A DNA stretch of 64,000 nucleotides, from positions 156,089,293 through 156,153,292 of the forward strand of contig CM043958.1 in assembly GCA_014529385.2 (NCBI GenBank), written 5' to 3'. The stretch comes from Adiantum capillus-veneris. Its lineage: Eukaryota; Streptophyta; Polypodiopsida; Polypodiales; Pteridaceae. Positions 25,049 to 37,224 of this stretch are shown here, one piece after another; positions within the stretch are counted from its first letter, which is position 1, and every line of letters begins with the position of its first letter. The notes beneath the pieces were generated by a model. It made no database searches. It saw only the letters and a program-made list of their open reading frames with translations, and was not told the DNA's origin. Made by a program: the position numbers and the translations under genes.

Positions 25049-25307
25049 TCATTCTTTTTTGGCATTACCACAATAGGTGACACTCACTCCGTGTGCTCAA
25101 TTTCGTAGATAAACTCCACCTCATTGATCTTGTCTATCTCTTGTTTGATTTGCTTTGCAAATTTTCATTGTAAGTATAGAGATGTTGTCTATGCGGCTTA
25201 GCATCACTCTTAAGGGGTATTATATGTTGGCATATATTTGGGTCCACTCCCTTAAGATCTTTGTACAACTAAGAAAACACATTTCTATACTATTATTATA
25301 GAGTAGT
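25049..25307 (-). pseudogene. H2 gypsy RT N-terminal fragment
   Basis: On the minus strand: FAKQIKQEIDKINEVEFIY, then EHTE-stop-VSPIVVMPKKN (TGA where Trp is expected), the conserved entry of Ty3/gypsy RT. It stops at the Lys codon before the usual RVCVN-type motif. That next motif (CMNLKQVN) begins the separate pol remnant at 1384. Upstream (higher coordinates) the frame is decayed and then interrupted by copia E. Confidence 0.75.
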
Positions 25308-25533
25308 TGTTGGAATTAGGGTTGCAGAGAAATGCACACAGCTTGGAGAAGACGAAGGAAGCTCAAGGCACACAATAGAGAGTGTGTTACTTAGTATGCA
25401 ATGGAAAGATAGAGAGCCCTAGATTGATGGGCGTATATACAATGCTCGGGGAAAAAACCTCCTAAAGACGGATAAAATGCCCCGGCGGTCCTAATGTGTT
25501 CACACACATCACTACCACATGTATATGGTAACA
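25308..25533 (-). mobile_element. Copia E 3' LTR
   Basis: 226 bp, TGTTACCATATACATG to CCTAATTCCAACA on the minus strand. The adjacent polypurine tract (25534-25548, reading CCAGGGGGGATT on minus) primes plus-strand synthesis. Confidence 0.92.
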
Positions 25534-25599
25534 AATCCCCCCTGGAGTGATGCGGTGAACGAGAGCTGGCACATGAGTAAAGGGAAGTGCCATGCCTTG

Positions 25600-27200
25600 A
25601 GGACATGATCAGTCCACAAAGGGGAGTAAGCCCAAAGCTTTGCAGAAAGCATCAAGCTTCTCATGAGACAATGCCTTTGTGAAAAGATCTGCAAGGTTGT
25701 CCTGTGTTGGCACATAAGCCAAGCTGATTTCTCCTGCTCAGAGCCTCTCCCTGACATAGTGGTAATGCACCTCAATGTGCTTTGTGCGAGCATGAAAAAC
25801 TGGGTTCCTTGCCAACTGCCAATGCGCTCTGACTGTAAGTGTAGATAGTGTCGGAAGTGTCCTGTCCAACACCCAAATTAGCCATAAGGCGTTTGAGCCA
25901 TACACACTCAATCGTAGCTGTGAAGACTGCCCTATACTCAGCCTCACAACTCGAAGTGGCCACAATAGGTTGCTTCTTGCTCAACCATGATATACATGAA
26001 CTGCCAAGCATGAAACAAAAACCACTTGTGGACACTCGTGTGTCAAAACAACTAGCCCAATCTGAGTCCGAAAAAGCATGTAAGTCTGGCGGCAATGATC
26101 CCCCCTTGGGATAAAACAAGCCAAGATGTAAAGTGCCACTAAGGTAACGAAAAATCCTCTTGACAGCCTGCCAATGCTTAGACCCTGGGCTATGCATAAA
26201 TCTGCTGACCTGTAAGATTGCAAACTGAATATCCGGCCTCGTGTTGCATACATAAATGAGGCAGCCAACAGCAGTTTGGTAAAGAGTGACATCAGCAAGA
26301 TCGCCAGCATCATGTAGACTCAACTTCAAACCTGTTTCCATGGGAGTGGCAAAAGGTTTGCAATCCTCAAGTCCAAACTTACATAGCAATGTTTGTATGT
26401 AACTTTTTTGACACAAGGCAATACCACCATCACACTGCTTAAACTGTATACCCAAGTAATGATGCAGCAACCCCAAATCTTTCATCTTGAAAGTAGCATT
26501 GAAATCAGCCTTAAATTCAGCAATATGTCTCTCATTTGGTCCAATGATTAGCAAATCATCGACATAAAGAACCACAATGAGAAATACATCATCCTCACGC
26601 TTTACATACAATGTTCTTTTTGTTGGACTATTACAAAAGCCTCGTTTAACCAAATGAGTGTTAGCTTTCTCATACCAAGCACGAGGAGATTGATTCAACC
26701 CATACAAAGCCTTCTTGCATCTGCACACTTTGTCCTCTTGTCCTTTTATGACAAAACCGCGAGGCTGTGTTACATAAACTTCCTCAAATATGTCAACATT
26801 CAAGAAATCAGTAACAATGTATGATAGATGTACATCCCAACCAAAATGAGCTGCCAATGCAGATAGAAAATGCACAGTAGTCAATACGACAAGTGGGAGC
26901 AAAAGTATCTTCATAATCTATGCCTTTTTGTTGTGCATAACCCTTTGCAACAAGTCGAGCCTTATGGCGATCGATCTCACCATCCAGCTTGCATTTCAAC
27001 TTCTAAACCCACTTCGTACCAATGGCCTTTTTGCGAAGAGGAAAATCACATAAAGTCCATGTGCCATTTTATATAAGTGCATCACATTCTGATTGCATGG
27101 CATCCATCCAATTTTCTGAATTCTATGCTTCATCAAAAGACAGAGGCTCCTCAACATCATGTAAACTAGACACAGCCAAAGCATAACAATCTGATGCATA
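25600..27200 (-). pseudogene. Copia E reverse transcriptase and RNase H
   Basis: The main open stretch is 26914-25772. RT landmarks are EVYVTQPRGF, KALYGLNQSPRAWY, the catalytic YVDDLLI and KMKDLGLLHHYLGIQF. RNase H has SDSDWASC and SSCEAEYRA, followed by a frameshift near 25780. Upstream (27000-26808) the RT start [17 protein letters not shown] is in another frame. Confidence 0.88.
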
Positions 27201-27340
27201 AGATGCATGGCGAGAGCCTAAACGAGTACGACTAGACAAAGGGGCATCCAATTTACTGTCACACAAAGTGTGCACCAGCCATTTTGCCATACCTCTAGCC
27301 TGCTCATTTTCAACCCTTTCCTCATCAAGTACATCATGTA

Positions 27341-27735
27341 CATCTGCATCAGTAATAGGCTGATCTGTAACATTTTCAGAAACCCCCATAGGCTGTACAT
27401 TTTCCTCATTGGAACTTACATTCGTATTTCCACCACTGAAAAGAGGCAACAAAGTGTCATAAATGTCCTATGAGCTTACATTACTGTCTCTAGTACATGA
27501 CAGCCAGGGCTGTGAGCTTACATTACTGTCTCTAGTACATCTGCATCAGTAATAGGCTGATCTGTAACATTTTTAGAAACCCCCATAGGCTGTACATTTT
27601 CCTCATTGGAACTTACATTCGTATTTCCACCATTGAAAAGAGGCAAAAAAGTGTCATAAATGTCCTTTGAGCTTACATTACTGTCTCTAGTACATTACTG
27701 TCTCTAGTACATGACAACAAGGGCTGAACAGAATC
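27341..27735 (-). repeat. 198-bp tandem duplication in E between integrase and RT
   Basis: The segment starting CATCTGCATCAGTAATAGG at 27341 recurs at 27539 with few differences. A short CATTACTGTCTCTAGTA unit is further repeated at each end (about 27478, 27520, 27676, 27694). It lies in the poorly conserved linker. Confidence 0.85.
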
Positions 27736-28520
27736 TTCCACAAACACTACATCCCGTGAAACCAGAATATGTTTTGTTTGCGGATGATACAACCTGTAAC
27801 CTTTGCTTTCATCACTATAACCAACAAAAATACATTTGATAGCCTTATCATCCAATTTTCTGTGCTGTGTTTGTGGCACCAAAGCATATACCAAACAGCC
27901 AAAAACACGCATGTGCTCAATAGAAGGCTTTCTATCATGCCATGCTTCATATGGAGTAATAGACTACAAAGCTTTCGTAGGAAACCTATTAAGTACATAA
28001 GTGGCACACATGATGGCCTCAAGCCAAAAAGAATGCGGCAAAGCTTGACTTTTGACCATACATCGTGCCATTTTCGTCAGTGACCTATTTTTCCTCTCAG
28101 CAACACCATTTTGATGAGGTGTATAAGGCACTGTACATTGGTGTTTTATCCCACGACTAGCCAAAAATGCATCAAATTCATGAGACATATATTCCCCCCC
28201 TTGATCGGAACGGAGGGTGCCCATAGTACATTTCGATACTATGGTTTGAAGCACATAAAAACTTTGGACTTTGCTTTAAGCAAAAATACCCATGCATGCC
28301 TGGAGTAGTCATCAATGTAAGTCACGAAGTACAAGTAATTGCCCAAGGACGGAGTTTGCATGTGCCCACAAACATCACTATGCACAAGCTGCAACCTGCA
28401 TGTGGCCCTAACTGAACCATCCTTTGGAAACTTAGAACATTGCATCTTACCCAAAATACAGCCTTCACAAACATGTTTGATAGGTGCTTCAAGAGGCGGC
28501 AAAGAAGCAAGCATATCAAA
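27673..28520 (-). pseudogene. Copia E integrase
   Basis: The zinc-finger tail CEGCILGKM, then core residues in HSDVCGH, SDQGGEY and the Glu in HQNGVAERKN; DDE is complete. A frameshift near 28250 separates the first Asp from the rest. The C-terminal part (RVFGCLVYALVP, IFVGYSDESKGY) extends to 27673. Confidence 0.85.
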
Positions 28521-28523
28521 TTT

Positions 28524-29288
28524 CTACAAACGCAGCAAACTGGGAAAATTCAGATGACCAAAACGTGCATGCCAAAGTTTTGCATATGAAATAGCCCTTA
28601 AATCTGCAACAGCATTTGCAAAATTTTGTCCACACTTGTCATACAAAGTGAGCTTATACAGCCCACGACACAAAAGACCAAATGCAACAATTTCATCACC
28701 AAAACTGAGATCATGAACTGTACATTTGTTATCCACAAATTTGGCTACAAATCCAAGTCTAGCAAGTGCGGATACAGAAAAGAGATTCTTCTTGATCCCA
28801 GGTACATAAAGTGCATCAATAAGTGTGAAGGAACTACCATTTGTAGCAGTAAGCACAATCTTTCCAACTCCTTGAACCGGAAAAGAGGCATTGTTGGCAC
28901 AAGTGACTGAATTCCCATGAGAGACACACTCAAGAGAGGTGAACAATTCACGATGTGAGGTAATGTGCTTTATAGCACCACTGTCGAAATACCACACATG
29001 TGAATCTGCAGCAACAACTGACAAGCATGCATCATGGACAGCAGGATTTTAAGTGCACTCTGCGCTAAAAACCCATTCTGCATCAACATCAGCAACACAG
29101 TCTCCTTTCACAGAAGACTCAACAATGGCTGCATTTGTAGTGGAACCAGCATTTGTAGTGGAACCACCCTCTTTCTTCTTAGCCTCTTTGGCCTTCAACT
29201 TAGGACACGACTTGATCAAGTGATCATTAGCTTTACAATAATGGCAATGCATCTTCTTTTTGCCCTTATCACCAGAATTTCCAGACAA
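28524..29288 (-). pseudogene. Copia E zinc knuckle, protease and GAG-pre-integrase
   Basis: CCHC knuckle at 29246-29205 (CHYCKANDH...C). Protease with intact DSG in YFDSGAIKHIT, continuing VPGIKKNLFSVSAL and the pre-integrase His region KLWHARFGHLNF. A stop lies just after the knuckle segment at about 29049. Confidence 0.88.
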
Positions 29289-29411
29289 ATTGTTGCCAGC
29301 AGAGGCATTAGGAACAATATTTTTGCCACTCGCAGCAGAACCATAAGAAGTGGTTGCATTACTGTTACCACCCTTTCTTTGAGAAGCAATAAAAGCCTAT
29401 TCAACTGCACA

Positions 29412-30095
29412 CTACCTAGTCCTTTTTTTTTGGGAAAGTGACTCTTGCAACAGCAATGTGCATAATGCATCAAACTTGAAAACTTCAGGATTTCCTTGGG
29501 TCATCAGTCTCCAAGTACTAGCAAAATTTTGATAGAAATGTGGTAAGGCATCAAGAACAGTCTGCACAAGGGAACTGTCTGAAATGACTTCACCTACAGA
29601 AATAAGTTGCTCATTGATATCCTTGACACTAGCAAGGAAAGTGTCGATATCATCTTCCTCATGCATAATCTTCGACTCCAACTCTTTACGCAGCAAAGCA
29701 ATTTTAGCCTCATTGCGACTTGCATAAAGACCAGCCAAAATATCCCAAGCCTGTTTTGTAGATTTTACTGAACGGATGTGAGGAACAATGGTGCGCTTCA
29801 CAGACAACGCAATCATTGCATGAGCTTGCGCATCCTTTACATCCCAATGAGCTTGTTCTACCGTAGGCAAAACAAATCTAATAGCAGCAATCCTTGCAGT
29901 AAGACCTGCAACATCCTCAACCTCGCCTACATCCTTAGAACCAAGACCTACATCAATGCCCTGCACAATATTCCAAACGCCCTTTCACACAAGAACGTGT
30001 TGCATCATATAAGCCCACATAGGGTAATTGTCCCCATCCAACCTGTCCTCAGCAGCAAACATCTTGAACACATCTGTGTTGTTGTTGTTAGCCAT
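29412..30095 (-). pseudogene. Copia E gag
   Basis: Start ATG at 30095 (MANNNNTDVFKMF); a TGA follows MQHVLV near 29990. The rest (29966-29412) is open: UBN2-type gag with AWDILAGLYASRNEA and FKFDALCTLLLQESL. The frame breaks at an A-run before the knuckle. It is the same protein family as F gag. Confidence 0.88.
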
Positions 30096-30443
30096 GGAAA
30101 ATGTTGCACCTGATGTGAAAATTGCCCAAAAATAGGAGAAACGGAGTGAGAACAACATGTGCTATATAGCACAAACCGTAGAAGACTGTAAGGCACCTGT
30201 TATGCAGAAAATGGCACTGACAAAAATTTTGCACAAAATGATGAAATTTCCTGTGCAGACCTGCTTGTAGTGGAAACGGAGGCCGAAATGAGCCCGAATC
30301 AAAAATCTGAGAAAATTGAGCTGTACGAGCCTTCTCGAAATTTTGGTCGACCTGCGAACGCTTGCCAAAGCTCACTGAAATTGGAGAAAGTGAGCAAGCA
30401 TGTGCTAGAGCAGCTGATGACTAAGCCTGGGAGGATGCAACCT

Positions 30444-30455
30444 GCTCTGATACCA
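30444..30455 (-). promoter_or_regulatory. Primer-binding site of copia E
   Basis: TGGTATCAGAGC on the minus strand, two bases after the 5' LTR: tRNA-iMet type. Confidence 0.9.
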
Positions 30456-30457
30456 AT

Positions 30458-30684
30458 TGTTGGAATTAGGGTTGCAGAGAAACGCACACAGCTTGGAGAA
30501 GATGAAGGAAGCTCAAGGCACACAATAGAGAGTGTGTTACTTAGTATGCAATGGAAAGATATATAGCCCTAGAGTGATGGGCATATATACAATGCTCGGG
30601 GGGAAAAACCTCCTAAAGAGGGAAAAAATGCCCCATCGGTCCTAATGTGTTCACACACATCATTACCACATGTATATGGTAACA
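30458..30684 (-). mobile_element. Copia E 5' LTR
   Basis: 227 bp, near-identical to the 3' LTR, TGTTACC...CCAACA on minus. It carries GAGCATTGTATATATGCCC, a likely TATA region. Confidence 0.92.
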
Positions 30685-30689
30685 GTAGT

Positions 30690-33060
30690 TATCAAAATCC
30701 TCTCTTCTTTTTTGTTAGATCTGTGGCTATGTACGTTGGTCTCAGTTATTCTCATGGTTCAGCTAGGTCAATTCTTTTTGTGTTCTCAGGACCATCGTAT
30801 GATGTATCTGGTTCCTTGAGTTCTCTCATTGGCTGGTCAATCACAATTTTTGTCTCGGATGGTGTACTTTTTATAATGAGAGGATGTGTCAAATTTCTCC
30901 GCGTTGGACTCCTCTTCACTTCCCGTTTTAGTTGTCCAAACCTCTTTTAATGTTCATTTTAGCTTTTGGTATTTTCTTTTTTGTTTTGTTTTGGACATTT
31001 TTGTTGATGTTTTGGCTATGTCCTTGGGTTTCTTTTTACTGCGCTTCTTTAAATTTGGTCAAAAAGTCGTTGATTTCAATGGTTTTTTGAAAATTCTGTC
31101 TTGGACATAGTCATCTGCTCCCATGAGCATGAGATACTATGTTTTGGTCATTAATCAAGGCATTGGTTTTCCAAATTGACTTCGTTGTTTCCTCGTTTGT
31201 CTGATTTGATAGCTCTTTTGTCTTCTCAAAATTTGGAAACTTGTAGAAGATTGGCTCATTGAGTTTTGGTGCATCATTGTTTCCTGAGCCACTCAAGAGT
31301 TCATCTTCAGCATCGTTTCCTAAGTCATCACTCCACAAATCATGGAACTTGTTCTCTTCCTCATGACTAAGATCTCAAATAGAAACTTTGTCCACCATTC
31401 GTTTGCAATTGATTGTTTTGTTAGTTTATTTTGTTTTGGTTTTCTCTTTTGGTTCTAAGATATTCACCATCTGGAAGGGAACTATGTTGTAACCATCCTT
31501 ATCACAAAATATTGTAGAGATTATTTCATTTACGTAAACATCTAGAATTGCCAGTATCTGTTCCCATCCAAAGGGTTCAAATAATTCCTCTGAAAATGGC
31601 TCTTTTAGATAGTACTTACAGGCTCTCTAACATGCAATCTTCCTTTTCCAGGCTTCCACACTCAGATACTCCGCACATCCAAACATGCGTTTGTTTCATC
31701 GACCAAGAAGGCAATTGTGTTTTGGAATCCGTAGCTACACCAAAATCTTCATTTCGGATTCAATTTACATCTCTATAACTATGGTTCTTTGTGTTGACCC
31801 TCATTGTTATGCCCTTATGTTGTAATTAGAGGCCGTCATAGCCCCAATCTTGAACCATTTTATGTTGACACATGAAGGACCATCCCAAAATAACCTCAAA
31901 GTTGTTTCTTTTTCCAAAGTCTATCACAACAAAAATGTGGTCGTACTTGATTCCACGAGGATACAATAATTTGTTCAAGCATTTCCAAGGGTCTCTCTAC
32001 AAATCCGTCTGCTAGTTGCAATTTCATCTGCATTTTCCTGAGAGCTGGTCTTCCCCACTTCTCCCAGATTTCCTTTGTAGCAATGGCTATTCCAACTCCG
32101 TTGTCTAGTATTGTTATCGTCTTAACTCCCTTGAACTCTAGTGGTAAGGTGGTGTTCAACTCTTCACCTTCAAAATAGCCACCTACCTTATTCATTGGTA
32201 TAGGCTTTGCTTCTGGTCTCTCTGGCTGAGTTGTTTCCATGATTTCATATACAAGTTTATTTTGTGTAGGGATTTTTAATCCCATTTTTTAAAGATTTTG
32301 TCTCATTTGACCCCATAAATGTGGTCTGCCTTTTAGAAGTTTTGCAAGAGTAATAGTGTATCTTATAGGGGAAAACATCCATTCATGAAGGCTTTTTGTG
32401 TCAATTCATCTATGGAATTGGATTCCATTGAGATGGCACAACCCTCACCTTGGATATCGTCTCATGTTTCCCTATAAAGGAAGGTAATGTTCTTAAAGTT
32501 TCAGGTTTACTCACCACAAAAACTTTTGTCCTTGCATCTCTGTACAATGATTATATATCCCCAGGATAAATCTCATGGTCCATGTTGATCTCTAGGATTG
32601 GTGCTGATTGGAGCATGGCACTACCGTATTTTCTATTCTTGATTGTTTCCCATAAGGATTGTGGCCACAGCTCGTCCACTTTAGGAATGGGCTGCATCTC
32701 GTGAAACTTGGCCTCATTTGTGTTTACAACTACCCTCATATATAATGGTCTTTCATTTCTTGGTTTGATTAGTTCATCTGTGTTGTTTTCTTTTAGTGCA
32801 CTTGCTTTGTCCTTTTCGGGAACAGACACTACATGCTTAGGGATTTTCAATGTTTTTGGTTGCATTAGAGCTTGAGTTGTCTCTACGAGGATTCTATACA
32901 TTTCAAATTTTTTTGTTTCTATTTCAAGATGTGGATAGGTCAACAATCTTTGTTCTATTGTTTGAATGTTTTTTAGCCTTGCCTTGTAGGCTTGTAGCAT
33001 GGCATCTAAGTTCTCTTTTGGTTTCTCTTCTAGTGAGAGGGCTTGGACAAGTTCTACCAC
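30690..33060 (-). pseudogene. Gypsy H2 gag (C-terminal) and protease, decayed
   Basis: Gag-like open stretch 33060-32551, helical and charged (EKPKENLDAMLQAYKARLK). Protease at 32285-31896: ILDNGVGIAIAT, where Asn replaces the usual Ser/Thr of the DSG/DTG motif, then WGRPALRKMQMKLQLADG. A frameshift near 31910 is followed by ILG and KMVQDWGYD in another frame. The remainder to 30690 is a decayed linker. The same element resumes as RT at 25307-25049 beyond copia E. The 5' end and LTR are not found. Confidence 0.7.
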
Positions 33061-33278
33061 AAGGGAAACCTAAGGGATCAATGAAGCCATCTAAGCGGTG
33101 TGCCATTGAGGAAAAATAAACAAGCCACGAGACCAATTAGTGCTATAATCAAACAAAGTAAGATGAAAATGTCCAATATATGCCAATAAGAATGCAAGAA
33201 CTAGGTGGATTTTGCATTTGTCTCTACATTTGTATGGATTTTGTCTAACATGGGACAAATCAAAAGCCACCCATAGTT

Positions 33279-33730
33279 ATGGAGACCCCACAACCCATGC
33301 TAGGTCAGCAACCACCCCTTCTAGGAAACAACGTTGTACCAATCAAGTACATGCATCCTGAAGGACAAGTGGAGGACCAGGCCATAGTATCGATCACATC
33401 CTACAATGAAGGTAGGTCATCAATTGTGGTAGTAGAGGAAGAAGGGGACACTCAACCACAAACTACTATGGTGGAACCAATTTATCGGGCACCTCTAGAG
33501 GCAACACCTATGTATTTTATTGCAAACTAGGGAGCTAGGCCACCCATGATGAAACAAATGCCTAAATTGAGAATGAGAAATTGCCACAACTCTGGATGAG
33601 CGGATGATAATTGGAAACATGATTTCATAGAGCTTGATAAGAAAACTAAGGCAATTGAAGCTTATTACATGCAATGTGACACAAAAAGTAGACATTATCC
33701 TTAAGATTGTCCTAAGAATCCTACAAATAA
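33279..33730 (+). pseudogene. Gypsy H3 gag, left part
   Basis: An 83-codon open stretch (METPQPMLGQQPPLLG) continues, after two stops, to a decayed zinc-knuckle-like CDTKSRHYP-stop-DCPKNPTN. It is interrupted at 33730 by G1 and resumes at 62412. It is in head-to-head orientation to H2. Confidence 0.6.
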
Positions 33731-34167
33731 TGTAATCTACCCAACATTTTTCAATAAAAGTATTTCATTTACTTTGCAAATATTTGAGGTTTGCATTTTA
33801 TTAATTCCAAGAGCATTTTAATGGAACGATCGGATCAAAGAACTATTAATCATGACCCTTATTCACTTGAAAACAATAAGGTTGATGGGAAACTTAAGCC
33901 TCAAGATTGTATCTAAAGATAAGAGTTGACTCTTTTAGAAAGAGAGAGTAATTCTAGGAAAGGAGGAGTAATTTTAGAGGAGGAGTAGAAGGAGTACTTT
34001 TAGGAAAGAAAGAGAGAAGGAGCTTAGTCTGAAAAACCAAGTTTCATCTAAGAGGTTCAAAATCGTGCATCAAAATCCATGTCTAAAAAACAAAACAAAA
34101 AAACAGCCGTGAACGTGCGCGAACTTATCTCTCCTTCCTCCCTCTATTCTTAGTTGGACTTGAGAGC

Positions 34168-34177
34168 CTATATAAAG
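34168..34177 (+). promoter_or_regulatory. LTR TATA box
   Basis: CTATATAAAG, conserved in the 3' LTR (TATATAAACA at 60811). It lies about 220 bp upstream of the LTR ORF start and is the probable promoter of the element. Confidence 0.7.
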
Positions 34178-34389
34178 ACCCCTCTCCCTTCACTTTGAGG
34201 ACACACACACTCAAAAGCGAAAGCCCTCTTGCCTTGACGTCGGAGTTACCTCTCTCCATCAACCTCTCCTCCTCAAGATCTTACCCTCAAGCCATCTCCA
34301 TCTCCAACTTCTTTCTCTACCATCATCGTGTTGCCTCTCAAATTCTTAAGTTCTCTTTCTCAACTTTCTCCTTTCTCTTTCGCGATACA

Positions 34390-34578
34390 ATGGCCCTGAA
34401 ATGAGTGACTCGAAGCTCAAAGGACGTTCATGTCGCTCCACCTCCAAGAAAGATGCAAAGGAACGCATCAACTACTCCAAATGCTGCTCAAGCGGAGGTA
34501 TTGGTTGCGGAAGAAGTCAAAGCCGTCCAACCTCAACCACGAGAGGTAGTCAAACGTGTTGCTAATCCGGTAAGATGA
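34390..34578 (+). CDS. Conserved short ORF inside the LTR, ending at a splice-donor-like GTAAG
   Basis: 63 codons, MALK-stop-VTRSSKD...PPPRKMQR...REVVKRVANPVR-stop. The 3' LTR copy (61036-61224) is open throughout and keeps the protein with mainly conservative changes; here one CGA has become TGA. Just after ANP comes GTAAG (34570), GTGAG in the other copy. Gag coding sequence begins about 1.7 kb later behind a possible acceptor CACTCAG at 36288. This could be a first gag exon, but the reading phase across that junction was not in register in this copy. Confidence 0.45.
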
Positions 34579-34834
34579 ATTTATAACTCTGCATCGTTAT
34601 ACATGATGACCAGTAAGTCAAACCTAAGAATTCCTTAAACTGTCAAAAAATATGATTATATCACAAGAAACAAGCATATGATTTCAAAGAGTAGAGAAGG
34701 AATTGTTTGATTTATGATTATTGTTTGATAAACTATTTCTGCATGATATTAGAAGTTAGTTAATCTTGTTTGAGAAATCACATAAAGAAAACAATTGCTG
34801 AAAGAATATCTTGTTTCCAGATGGAACTCGTGGT

Positions 34835-34985
34835 TAGCAAGGTGATTCCGCGGTTAGCGAAGATTAAGTTGAGGTTATCACCTCTCTTTTTGTCTCTTGC
34901 GATTAGCAAGTTACCTTGCGGTTAGCAGGATGCCTTGCGGTTAGAAACATACTCCCTTGCAGTTAGCGACTAGGAAAGTATGTGC
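34835..34985 (+). repeat. Short direct repeats in G1 LTR
   Basis: Five to seven diverged copies of CTTGCGGTTAGCAGG-like units, also present in the 3' LTR at about 61475-61625. They lie downstream of the LTR ORF. Confidence 0.7.
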
Positions 34986-35752
34986 ATTTTGCAGTTACCG
35001 AATAAGTAAATCCTTTGCAAAGGCTCCGTTGGTTAGACAGAGAAAGTCCACGGGTAGCGGAAAACTCTTAAGAACAACTGAAAGATTCATTTTTGTGGAA
35101 ATATAGGATTGTCTTCAGTAGACCATGTTTGAGAAAGAAATGTTTTGGTGATGTTTGAAGGGCTGGATGAAAGAACCTGTGCCTAAGAAAAGAATATTAT
35201 TTGTGTATGTGGAATAGTGTGGTAGTAATTAGAGAACAGGCTAAAAAGTGTGAGTGTGGGGTGGAAAGTGGGGGCTAGCTCAGGTTGCCAGTCAAGGATG
35301 GGTGGTCTCGATTAGTAAGAAACTCTCCACTCCCTCTTATTAAGAGAAGTGAAATTAGAGACTCATTGTGCCAAGATTCGAGATGGCCCAAATCTACGTG
35401 ACACAAGATGACTATTTAATTTAAACTAAGTCTCATATCATATTTATGGTTTATGGATGGCGATCGTGCTTCTTAAACGTGGGGAAAAAGGTGTTGTTTA
35501 TGGATTCTAAATATGTCAATGGGATTTCATCTTTATGCTAGGAAACAGCTTCATTAGAATCTTAGATTTATCGACGTGGCTTGTGACGTATGACCCTTAC
35601 AACCACCTAAATGATGGATAGAGAACTTCCTCTCTTCTGTTGCTTGTATCTCTACTTTGTGGAAACAGAGTAGGGTGTTGTCAATGGAAAAGGAGAATAA
35701 AGGAAGGCCATCTATCAAAGCGCCCGAATCTTCTCGGGGTTGGGGACCTCCA

Positions 35753-36302
35753 TATTAGAGCCTTAGGTTAAAAGGTTTTAGTAGTTACATCGGGATTCAT
35801 TGTGTGGATGGTTGTTTATATCCATTACCAGAATCACGGATACATTGTGATATTTCAGTTGATGCGTACCATAGTTATGGTTGAAACCTCTATTATATAT
35901 TCTCATGGAAAGATCTTTTGTAGACCCTTATATGGCTTTTTGATGAGTTATGAATAGTAATTTTTTGCTTCAAAAGATTGTTGACTAGTTAAGTCATTTG
36001 ATTGAGCTGTTTTTCTTCAAAGAAATTGTATGACTAGTTAAGTCGTGTGATTAACAAGAGTCATGACTGGTTAAGTCATGTGACTAAGTTCTGATGGGTT
36101 GGGTAAGTCATGACTGGTGACTGAGTTTTGATGGACTGAAATATGGTTAAGTTTTAATAGACTGGGTAAGTCACTATTGGTAAAGTTATGTGGTTGAACT
36201 TTTAGTGGACTGGATAAGTCTAAGTCTAGAAAATACCCTACTGTTTTGAGTATTATGAATATTAACAATAATACATGCGTACACTCAGGAGATCCTCAAA
36301 TC
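35753..36302 (+). other. G1 leader: degenerate PBS and GTTAAGTCA repeats
   Basis: Immediately after the LTR, TATTAGAGCC resembles the iMet PBS core TATCAGAGC with one change. The sequence from about 35980 to 36230 is built of imperfect repeats around GACTGGTTAAGTCATGTGACT-like units (only the core GGTTAAGTCATGTG is well kept). No ORF. Confidence 0.65.
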
Positions 36303-37200
36303 ACTCCTATAATGGAAAACTCTTAGAACGATGCTATCTATACGGAGATTCAGGAGAAGAATTTATTGTTGAAACAAATGCAACCACCTTCTTTTAAATG
36401 AGAGGGTGTTGTTATTGAGAAGGATACAGAAGTATGGATTGAAGCTATGGATGATTACTTCTTGGCTGCAAAGACTGCACTTGCAAATCAAGCGATGTTA
36501 GGGATGTTTCTCCTCTCTGGTAAAGCAAAATTATGGTGGAAACAACATTGTCGTGACATGGGAGTATTGGAGAACTCCCAGAGTTGGAGGGAAATTAAAC
36601 GGGCACTGAAGAAAAGATACTTACCTCCTGCACAGGAAGCATTGAAGATAAATGAGTTCTTTAGCTTGAAGCAATATAGTTTAACCTTGGAATAGTACTA
36701 CTTAAAGTTTGTAAGGCTTAGGCGTTATGCTCCGCCAATGACCATAGAGCAGCAGGTAGCCCGTTTTTGTCAAGGTTTAAGAGAACCAATCAGCTCGGGA
36801 TTAGAATCCATGAAACCTACTACTGTGCAAGATGCTTTACTACAAGCTAAGCCCTTAATGAAGGAGCAAGGGGTTAGAAGGAGAGTTGAACAAAATCAAA
36901 GTTTCAATGGAGCGAGATGACCAATAAGGCTTCCCAATAATATTGGACAACCACAAAGAGCTTATGCTACTAATGCTCAAAACCCTTCACGCTCGGATGT
37001 TCAATGCTTTGAATGTGGAGGGTTGGGACATTATCAGAACAGATGTCCATGTCTGAGGAGTAGAGCAGCAACAACAATTGAAGTAGATCAAAGACACTGC
37101 CCTTTTGGAAATAACAATGGACGAGGTGGTGGACGAGGTAGAGGATGAGGAAGCGCAGCCAGAGACTTTGGAAGTGGTCAAGGAAGGAATGCACATGCAC
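36303..37200 (+). pseudogene. G1 gag
   Basis: Capsid region EVWIEAMDDYFLAAK, LLSGKAKLWWKQHC, and RYLPPAQEALKINEF, with stops near 36395, 36695, 36920 and 37148. CCHC zinc knuckle at 37005-37046 (CFECGGLGH...C), then a GRGGGRGRG basic stretch. Typical chromovirus gag order. Confidence 0.85.
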
Positions 37201-37224
37201 ATGTAGTCATAGAAGAGCCTACCC

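Larger units (their letters stand above)
25308..30684 (-). mobile_element. Ty1/copia element E, full-length
   Basis: 5377 bp with 226/227-bp LTRs, an iMet PBS, gag, protease, integrase, RT and RNase H in copia order on the minus strand. It is flanked by the 5-bp duplication GTAGT (25303-25307 and 30685-30689). It is inserted in gypsy H2. It is defective: a stop in gag near 29990, frameshifts at the gag A-run near 29430, in integrase near 28250 and in RNase H near 25780. Confidence 0.93.
33731..35752 (+). mobile_element. G1 5' LTR
   Basis: About 2.02 kb from TGTAATCTACCCAAC to CCTCCA, aligned over its length with the 3' LTR at 60337-62406 (about 2.07 kb). Contains a TATA box, a conserved short ORF and an array of short TTGCGGTTAGC-like repeats. 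Confidence 0.9.

Noticed and set aside
32850-33119. Plus-strand ORFs over 31.5-33.1 kb (and 30645-31110)
   Set aside because: They are shadows of the minus-strand gypsy gag/protease or of decayed linker; no motifs on plus.
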